The position numbers and the translations under genes are program-made. Positions 58,510 through 64,000 of a stretch of 64,000 nt of DNA are shown piece after piece. Below the pieces are notes generated by a model. That model was given only the letters and a program-made list of their open reading frames with translations, was not told where the DNA came from and did no database searches. Location: contig MVPY01000034.1 of NCBI GenBank assembly GCA_002067065.1, positions 51,136-115,135 of the forward strand, read 5' to 3'. This stretch comes from Methanobacterium sp. PtaB.Bin024. GTDB lineage: Archaea > Methanobacteriota > Methanobacteria > Methanobacteriales > Methanobacteriaceae. The first letter of the stretch is position 1. Every line of letters starts with the position of its first letter.

Positions 58510-61500
58510 TTAAGGAACTTCGAATCTCACAATACTTACATCTGGTTCTGTTGGGTCGTATTCGGTTTGATGTGTTTTAATAGCGTCATTAGACATAATA
58601 CCAGACTGGGTCACTATAGCATAAACTACAAGTATTGCGTTATTCTCCTCATTGGCTTCTAGAGATGTTATATTCCAAAATCCAGTTTCAGGGTCGTATG
58701 ATGGGTCTTGTTCTATGTAAGTGTTTCCGTTGTCCCATGATACCCAGTAGTATAGGCATTTTAGCCATACAGGATAGTTTTCGTATATTTGTATGTTTGT
58801 GGCTGTGTCTGGTCCGTTGTTGGATACTGTGGTGTAGTATTCTATGGCGTTACCTTTTTTGACTGGTTCACCGGGATTGCTGAAGTTCCATAAGGTCATT
58901 TCAACTTCTACATCAGCTGTTTTTGTACTATTTGTTGGGGTATCATCAGAAGTGATGACTGTGGGAAGTTCATCAGATGGTACGTTAAAGCGTACAATGG
59001 CGTAGTCAGGTTCTGTTGGGTCGTATTCGGTTTGATATGTTTTAACCGCATCGTTAGATACAATCCCTTTCTGGTTAATGATAGCGAAGATTACTAATTG
59101 AGCATTTTTTGATGGGTCTGCTTCAAGGCTGGCTATGGTCCAGTAACCTGTTATGGGGTCGTATGATGGGTCTTGTTCTATGTAAGTGTTTCCGTTGTCC
59201 CATGATACCCAGTAGTATAGGCATTTTAGCCATGTTGGATAGTTTTGGTATATTTGTATGTTTGTGGCTGTGTCTGGTCCGTTGTTGGATACTGTAGTGT
59301 AGTATTCTATGGAATCACCCTTTTGGACTGGTTGGTCAGGATTGCTGAAATTCCAAACAATCATATTAATCTCGACATCTGCTTTTTTGGTGTAAACTTG
59401 TTCTGTAGTGGTTGCCGGTGTAGGATCGTATTCGGTTTGGTTGGTTACGGTTGCTGTGTTGGGTGTGTTGTTACCAGCCATGGCTGCGGTGGCTTTTCCG
59501 GTGATGGTGAGGGTTGCAAATGCTCCTTGTGTTAGGCTGTTAATGGTCCATATTCCGTTGCTGTATGTTCCTGATCCGTTGGAAGGTGTGATTGTGAGGT
59601 CTTCCAGTGCAGGTGCTATGTCAGATATTATTATGTTGTGGGCAGTGTTGGGTCCGTTGTTGGTGGCTGTTACTATGTAGGTTACTATGTCTCCGACGTT
59701 GACTTGTGGTATGCTTCCTGTTACTCCGTTGATGGTTTGGGTTAGTGCTATGTCGGCTTCATTATTAATGTAGATGGATGCGTTGGGTATGGGTACTGTT
59801 TTGGGGTATTCGGTTTGTGTTTCGGTGGCTGTGTTGGTGATAGTGGTTCCTGCTTGTGCTGCGGTTATGGTTCCGGTGAGTGTTAGGGTGGCTGGTGTGT
59901 TGGTGGGTAGGTTGGTTATTGTCCATATTCCGTTGGTGTAGGTTCCGGTGCTGGGTGTTGCGGTGAATCCTGTTGGTAGCTGGCTTAGTAGGTCGGTTAT
60001 TTTTATGTTAGCGGGGTCTGGGCCTGTGTTTGTTACAGTTATGGTGAATGTGGCTTTGTCGCCCACGTTAAGTGTGCTTTGATTGACAGTGTTGGTTATA
60101 ACTACATTCGCCAGTTTAGTGTAAACTTTTTCGGTGGTGGTTGTTGGTGTGGGGTCGTATTCGGTTTGGTTGGTTACGGTTGCTGTGTTGGGTGTGTTGT
60201 TGCCAGCCATGGCTGCGGTGGCTTTTCCGGTGATGGTGAGGGTTGCAAATGCTCCTTGTGTTAGGCTGTTAATGGTCCATATTCCGTTGCTGTATGTTCC
60301 TGATCCGTTGGAAGGTGTGATTGTGAGGTCTTCCAGTGCAGGTGCTATGTCAGATATTATTATGTTGTGGGCGGTGTTGGGTCCGTTGTTGGTGGCTGTT
60401 ACTATGTAGGTTACTATGTCTCCGACGTTGACTTGTGGTATGCTTCCTGTTACTCCGTTGATGGTTTGGGTTAGTGCTATGTCGGCTTCATTATTAATGT
60501 AGATGGATGCGTTGGGTATGGGTACTGTTTTGGGGTATTCGGTTTGTGTTTCGGTGGCTGTGTTGGTGATAGTGGTTCCTGCTTGTGCTGCGGTTATGGT
60601 TCCGGTGAGTGTTAGGGTGGCTGGTGTGTTGGTGGGTAGGTTGGTTATTGTCCATATTCCGTTGGTGTAGGTTCCGGTGCTGGGTGTTGCGGTGAATCCT
60701 GTTGGTAGCTGGCTTAGTAGGTCGGTTATTTTTATGTTAGCGGGGTCTGGGCCTGTGTTTGTTACAGTTATGGTGAATGTGGCTTTGTCGCCCACGTTAA
60801 GTGTGCTTTGATTGACAGTGTTGGTTATAACTACATTCGCCAGTTTAGTGTAAACTTTTTCGGTGCTTGACGCAGCGTTACTATTATACTGGTCCTGAGC
60901 AGTTCTAGTGGCAGTGTTAGCTGTGGTAGTTCCAGCCATAGCAGCTGTTGCAATTCCAGTGATAGTCAATGTTACACTTTTACCCTTTGATAGTTGGGCT
61001 ATGGTCCAAACTCCTGTAGTGGAGTTATAGTACTGAGCACCATTGGAGGGAGTTATAATCACATTGCTTAACCCTGCAGGAACTATATCAGTTATTAATA
61101 TTCCTGTGGCGGTCTTGGGTCCGTTGTTGGTGGCGGTAACAATATAAGTTACAGTATCACCCACATTCACCTTGGGGATAGAACCTGTCACGCCATTTAC
61201 AGTCTGGGTTATAGCTACATTGGCAGTAGCATCAAAGTTAATGAAAGAGTAATCGCGGAGGGTGTAACTTAAGAGGTTAGGTACCACCAGGTTCTGGGCA
61301 GGGTCTAAAGGATTATCATACAAAAGGTTTCCATAATTACCTAGAACTGCGGCTAATACCGTTGCCGTGCTACTGGAAACTCCATTTCCATATAGGGTAA
61401 CAGAAACCTGTCCATTACTGTTGGTTGTACCTGATGAACTGCTTAAAGTACCTTTATCTGTGTAGAAATTCACGGTCACACCAGGCAAAACATCACCGTT

Positions 61501-62538
61501 CTGATCTCTGACAGTGGCAGTTAAAACCACACTACCACCATTGGCTACTCGAGTTGTTTCAGGGTCTAATGTGATCTGATATGGGTAGTCGATAGACTGG
61601 GCTGAATTTATCATCTGCCAAGCCCTAGTTACTGCAGCAGATTGATCATAACCGTACAGGAGCATTCCATCATATTGGTTATGATTTATGGAGGAACTGT
61701 AGGTTAAAAACTGCCATATGGTTTTGCCTGGAGAGTAAGTTCCATAGGGGGCGGATGTGAAGTACCAGATGGCACATTGTAATGCAGCAGCTTCATTGTT
61801 GCTCATATAACTAGAATAATAGGTTTTAATTAGATAGTTAACTTTACCCCAGTCCACATCTGTTGGTAGATCTCCTGTAGTCCCAGGTAGAGGTCCATTC
61901 ACAAGTAACTTGTCGCTGCTAGTTATTGGGGTGTAGACATCAATGCAGAAGGCATCTACTGCCCCTAAGGTTTGGACATCAACATTTATTAATCCAGCCC
62001 AACTCCAACTTCCATAGGTTCCGTCTGAGTTATGTTCCGCCTGTACCCAAACAGTTGAGCCTGGATTTCCAGTGGTAGCAAAATTACTGACATATGCTGT
62101 GTAGGGGGTCAGTTCAAAGTTAGCAGTGCCGGTTAAGGTTCCAGTTCCAGTAACAGTCACGCTTTTGGTGAGTGAGGCACATCCTATGTAGCTGGTTATA
62201 ACGTTGAATTTGGTATCTGTACTGTAAAAGCTTATAGAATAATATCCATTTTCATCAGTGGTTGTGGTGCCTAAGACTCTGCCGCTGGTGGAGTTCACAA
62301 CCACGGTGGCGTTGGCTAAAGGGCGTACCACATTATATTCATTGATGGTTACTGTTCCATTGATGATTGGATCGCAGCCTTTGTAGGTATCTTTAACTTT
62401 AGAAACGCCAATGCCATTATTATTGTTGTCGGCGTTGGACAACGTTTGAGTATCATTAACAGTTGTCACATTAACAGTTGTCACGGCTGCAGATGTGCTG
62501 ACAATTGTAAGCACAAATACAAACAATAGAACAACCAT
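58510..62538 (-). CDS. Thioester-domain, DUF11-repeat adhesin-like protein
   Basis: 1342 residues from ATG 62538. The hydrophobic signal segment (VVLLFVFVLTIVSTSAAV) comes first but without the usual positive residues; these lie upstream if translation starts earlier (to 62562). Residues about 52-145 form a carboxypeptidase-regulatory-like beta domain. A thioester-type domain follows: FCID with Cys198 and ALQCAIWYF with Gln254, the paired motifs of Cys-Gln thioester domains in Gram-positive adhesins. An Ig-like Big_1 domain (SVVLTATVRDQNGDVLPGVTV) comes next. Then come seven DUF11 repeats; two pairs are almost identical in DNA (729-base period). There is no obvious C-terminal membrane anchor. 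Probably a surface adhesin (inference). Confidence 0.8.
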   Translation of the reverse strand: MVVLLFVFVLTIVSTSAAVTTVNVTTVNDTQTLSNADNNNNGIGVSKVKDTYKGCDPIINGTVTINEYNVVRPLANATVVVNSTSGRVLGTTTTDENGYYSISFYSTDTKFNVITSYIGCASLTKSVTVTGTGTLTGTANFELTPYTAYVSNFATTGNPGSTVWVQAEHNSDGTYGSWSWAGLINVDVQTLGAVDAFCIDVYTPITSSDKLLVNGPLPGTTGDLPTDVDWGKVNYLIKTYYSSYMSNNEAAALQCAIWYFTSAPYGTYSPGKTIWQFLTYSSSINHNQYDGMLLYGYDQSAAVTRAWQMINSAQSIDYPYQITLDPETTRVANGGSVVLTATVRDQNGDVLPGVTVNFYTDKGTLSSSSGTTNSNGQVSVTLYGNGVSSSTATVLAAVLGNYGNLLYDNPLDPAQNLVVPNLLSYTLRDYSFINFDATANVAITQTVNGVTGSIPKVNVGDTVTYIVTATNNGPKTATGILITDIVPAGLSNVIITPSNGAQYYNSTTGVWTIAQLSKGKSVTLTITGIATAAMAGTTTANTATRTAQDQYNSNAASSTEKVYTKLANVVITNTVNQSTLNVGDKATFTITVTNTGPDPANIKITDLLSQLPTGFTATPSTGTYTNGIWTITNLPTNTPATLTLTGTITAAQAGTTITNTATETQTEYPKTVPIPNASIYINNEADIALTQTINGVTGSIPQVNVGDIVTYIVTATNNGPNTAHNIIISDIAPALEDLTITPSNGSGTYSNGIWTINSLTQGAFATLTITGKATAAMAGNNTPNTATVTNQTEYDPTPTTTTEKVYTKLANVVITNTVNQSTLNVGDKATFTITVTNTGPDPANIKITDLLSQLPTGFTATPSTGTYTNGIWTITNLPTNTPATLTLTGTITAAQAGTTITNTATETQTEYPKTVPIPNASIYINNEADIALTQTINGVTGSIPQVNVGDIVTYIVTATNNGPNTAHNIIISDIAPALEDLTITPSNGSGTYSNGIWTINSLTQGAFATLTITGKATAAMAGNNTPNTATVTNQTEYDPTPATTTEQVYTKKADVEINMIVWNFSNPDQPVQKGDSIEYYTTVSNNGPDTATNIQIYQNYPTWLKCLYYWVSWDNGNTYIEQDPSYDPITGYWTIASLEADPSKNAQLVIFAIINQKGIVSNDAVKTYQTEYDPTEPDYAIVRFNVPSDELPTVITSDDTPTNSTKTADVEVEMTLWNFSNPGEPVKKGNAIEYYTTVSNNGPDTATNIQIYENYPVWLKCLYYWVSWDNGNTYIEQDPSYDPETGFWNITSLEANEENNAILVVYAIVTQSGIMSNDAIKTHQTEYDPTEPDVSIVRFEVP
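59431..60865. repeat. Near-identical 729-base direct repeat inside the adhesin gene
   Basis: The unit starting TTCGGTTTGGTTGGTTACGG at 59431 recurs at 60160 and runs about 705 bases with very few changes (for example TTACCAGCC against TTGCCAGCC). It encodes two DUF11 domains per copy; 729 bases is 243 codons, so the frame is kept. Confidence 0.92.
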
Positions 62539-62737
62539 TAATGCATTTTTTTTGGTTCTAATTTTTTATTCCCCCTAATAAAATTATTAATTATCTTTTT
62601 GTAGTTCGTATTCACATTCGAACTATATTGTTCATTGTGAGAAATATATTAAATATAGTGCAATATTCAATGTGATTATTTTCTGTGAATTTTTATATAT
62701 AAATGTTCCCAATTTTTTTATATTATCTTATATATTA

Positions 62738-62753
62738 TGTGAATTAGGTCACA
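62738..62753. promoter_or_regulatory. Operator-like inverted repeat TGTGAA-N4-GTCACA
   Basis: TGTGAA (62738-62743), TTAG, GTCACA (62748-62753), one mismatch from a perfect palindrome, about 200 bases upstream of the adhesin start. Confidence 0.45.
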
Positions 62754-62892
62754 CGCCCTTTATAAGGAAGTGAGGTTTTTCACTAAATTAATAAAACACA
62801 ATCAGGTAACAATATTATAGCATGTGACAAATTTTATATTTAAATTCGATAAAAAAGAATTATCACAAAAATTTTATTATTTTATTTATGTC

Positions 62893-62908
62893 TGTGAATT
62901 TGTTCACA
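62893..62908. promoter_or_regulatory. Operator-like perfect inverted repeat TGTGAA-N4-TTCACA
   Basis: TGTGAA (62893-62898), TTTG, TTCACA (62903-62908). Same arms and spacer length as the site at 62738; half-sites are scattered between and around them. Confidence 0.5.
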
Positions 62909-63593
62909 AAAATTTTAATTGAATTTTTAATAATTAATATGTGAACTTTTAATAATTTAATAATTAATATGAAAATAAAAAGATTTACTAGGTGTGGAAT
63001 ATAAACTTTGATAAACCTGAATAAGGCATACAAAATTTTTTAGAAAAATAAGGTAGAAATAGGGATTTCAACTTATTCAATACTTTATTGGATAATATCC
63101 TGAATTTATTAGATGTTTTTGTTTCAGAATTTTTTTTGAGATCTAGGAAAAAAAATTTGATAAAAAATTAACAGACACGTGTACCTGCTATTTTGGGGTT
63201 ATCCCTCGGACAAACTGAGCCTGAAGCTTCTGTCAATTTTTTCAATGAACCATATGCTTTTAATTCTGGTTTTTTATATTTATGTCCTTTTTTCATCCAC
63301 ATCACCTATGAGCAATAAAAAAAATGGATACCCACTACATATGGGCCATTTTGTCTATGTAAGTATCTATTCTATACTACTATTTAAATTTTTGTCACAA
63401 CACAATTATTGACCAATTATAACATCATGTTTGATTACCCGCACTTATTGGGATTGGGCGGGATTGGGCGTATGTTTTGTCGGCAATCTTTATGTAGTTT
63501 ATAGTAGTTTACTTACTTAAATGACTAATTGTGTGGGTTCCTTCATTCCTTTGAGTAAAGGGTCATGTTTCAGTTGTTTCATATTATGTTTTT

Positions 63594-64000
63594 TTATATG
63601 TAGATGGTTACGGTTTGGTTGTTGTTGAGTGTGTTGTTGTCGTATTCTGTTTGTTCTTTTAGGCTTGCGGTGTTGGTGAATGTTCCGTATTTGTTTATTA
63701 CTCCGTAGATTATGAGTTGGTATGTTTGTCCTGCGGGTAGGTCTGGTAGTGTCCATATTCCGGTGGTGGTGTTGTATGTGGGGTCTAGTTCGTTCCAGGT
63801 TGCTCCGTTGTCGTAGGTGGTCCAGTAGTATAGGCAGCTTAGCCAGTTGGTGGGGTATAGTTCGAATAGTTTTAGGTTGGTGGCTGTTTGTGGTCCGTTG
63901 TTTCCTATGGTGATGGTGTATTCGATGTCGTCTCCGTATTGTATGGGTTGTCCGGGGTGGCTCCAGTTGTATATGGTTTTGGTTACGTAGGTGTCTGCTG
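63594..64000 (-). CDS. DUF11 adhesin-like protein, C-terminal end (cut by window edge)
   Basis: The minus-strand frame is open from the window edge to a TAA at 63594-63596, giving 135 residues: TKTIYNWSHPGQPIQYGDDI, then TITIGNNGPQTATNLKLFEL, SCLYYWTTYDNGATWNELDP and the end NNNQTVTIYI. It is one DUF11-type domain, clearly related to the last two repeats of the adhesin at 58510 (SCLYYW against KCLYYW; DNG-T). It ends without an anchor. Codon use is strikingly uniform (ACC, CTA, TAC), so the plus strand is G/T rich. Confidence 0.8.
   Translation of the reverse strand, partial: ADTYVTKTIYNWSHPGQPIQYGDDIEYTITIGNNGPQTATNLKLFELYPTNWLSCLYYWTTYDNGATWNELDPTYNTTTGIWTLPDLPAGQTYQLIIYGVINKYGTFTNTASLKEQTEYDNNTLNNNQTVTIYI

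Larger units (their letters stand above)
62539..63593. other. Long AT-rich gap between two adhesin genes
   Basis: 1055 bases without a convincing gene. The right edge of the adhesin leader (62571-62575, CCCCC on the plus strand) gives a GGGGG ribosome-binding site on the minus strand. Repeated TGTGAA/TTCACA words occur from 62609 to 62943. A tandem GGATTGGGC duplication lies at about 63451-63469. A 77-codon frame at 63179-63412 looks accidental. Confidence 0.5.

Noticed and set aside
63179..63412. A 77-codon hydrophobic frame in the long AT-rich gap
   Set aside because: GTG start without a ribosome-binding site, composition as expected for AT-rich noncoding DNA, and no recognisable family.

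Overview
The window is archaeal chromosomal DNA from a hydrogenotrophic methanogen of the Methanobacteriales, most likely a Methanobacterium-like mesophile. This rests on archaeal-type ribosomal proteins (S4e, L14e, L18e, L19e, L32e, L34e), archaeal RNA polymerase subunits D, N and K, a mevalonate/isopentenyl-phosphate-kinase isoprenoid pathway, two-subunit pyruvate carboxylase, DUF11 adhesin-like proteins, Shine-Dalgarno sites such as GGTGAT/GGAGG, and AT-rich promoters. No database could be searched, so family names come from recognising motifs in the translations.

Layout. 1-1801 (minus): the start of a biotin-protein ligase/repressor and pyruvate carboxylase subunit A. 2026-4452: an RNA-methylase-like gene and a secreted glycosidase-like protein. 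4728-30998: one long co-directional translation and transcription block, beginning with a SPOUT methyltransferase and running through L3 to S9, SecY, two nucleotide kinases, Cbf5, RpoD/N/K, enolase, a ferredoxin and S2. It holds tRNA-Ser(GGA) and a tRNA-Pro(GGG) gene split by two introns. 31302-39707: MEMO protein, then the isoprenoid operon (mevalonate kinase, isopentenyl phosphate kinase, type 2 isomerase, RNase J, prenyl diphosphate synthase) and glutamyl-tRNA synthetase. 40076-47091: an AAA ATPase, PurA, two paralogous DUF166 iron-sulfur proteins around small regulator genes, and a cobalt-precorrin-4 methyltransferase. 47259-53661: glycosyltransferase, CPBP protease and a run of small membrane or lipoproteins ending in a large DUF1616 protein. 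54015-58376: a RiPP locus resembling a lasso-peptide cluster. 58510-64000 (minus): a thioester-domain DUF11 adhesin and the end of a second adhesin.

How the parts work together. The first half is housekeeping: ribosome assembly, translation initiation, protein export and transcription genes in tight operons, often with ATGA overlaps or gaps under 15 bases. The isoprenoid genes supply precursors for archaeal ether lipids. The right-hand third is accessory and faces the cell surface or neighbouring cells.

The most interesting items are: (a) a lasso-type maturation set (B1, B2, cyclase) in an archaeon, next to a divergent nucleotidyltransferase-methyltransferase fusion and without an obvious precursor gene; (b) ribosomal protein S3 carrying a tail of more than 300 residues made of Ala/Lys/Glu repeats; (c) a two-intron tRNA-Pro whose second splice motif forms only after the first intron is removed; (d) a four-hairpin leader before the L19e gene; (e) an archaeal adhesin with a Cys-Gln thioester-domain signature; and (f) several perfect palindromes that look like unassigned operators.
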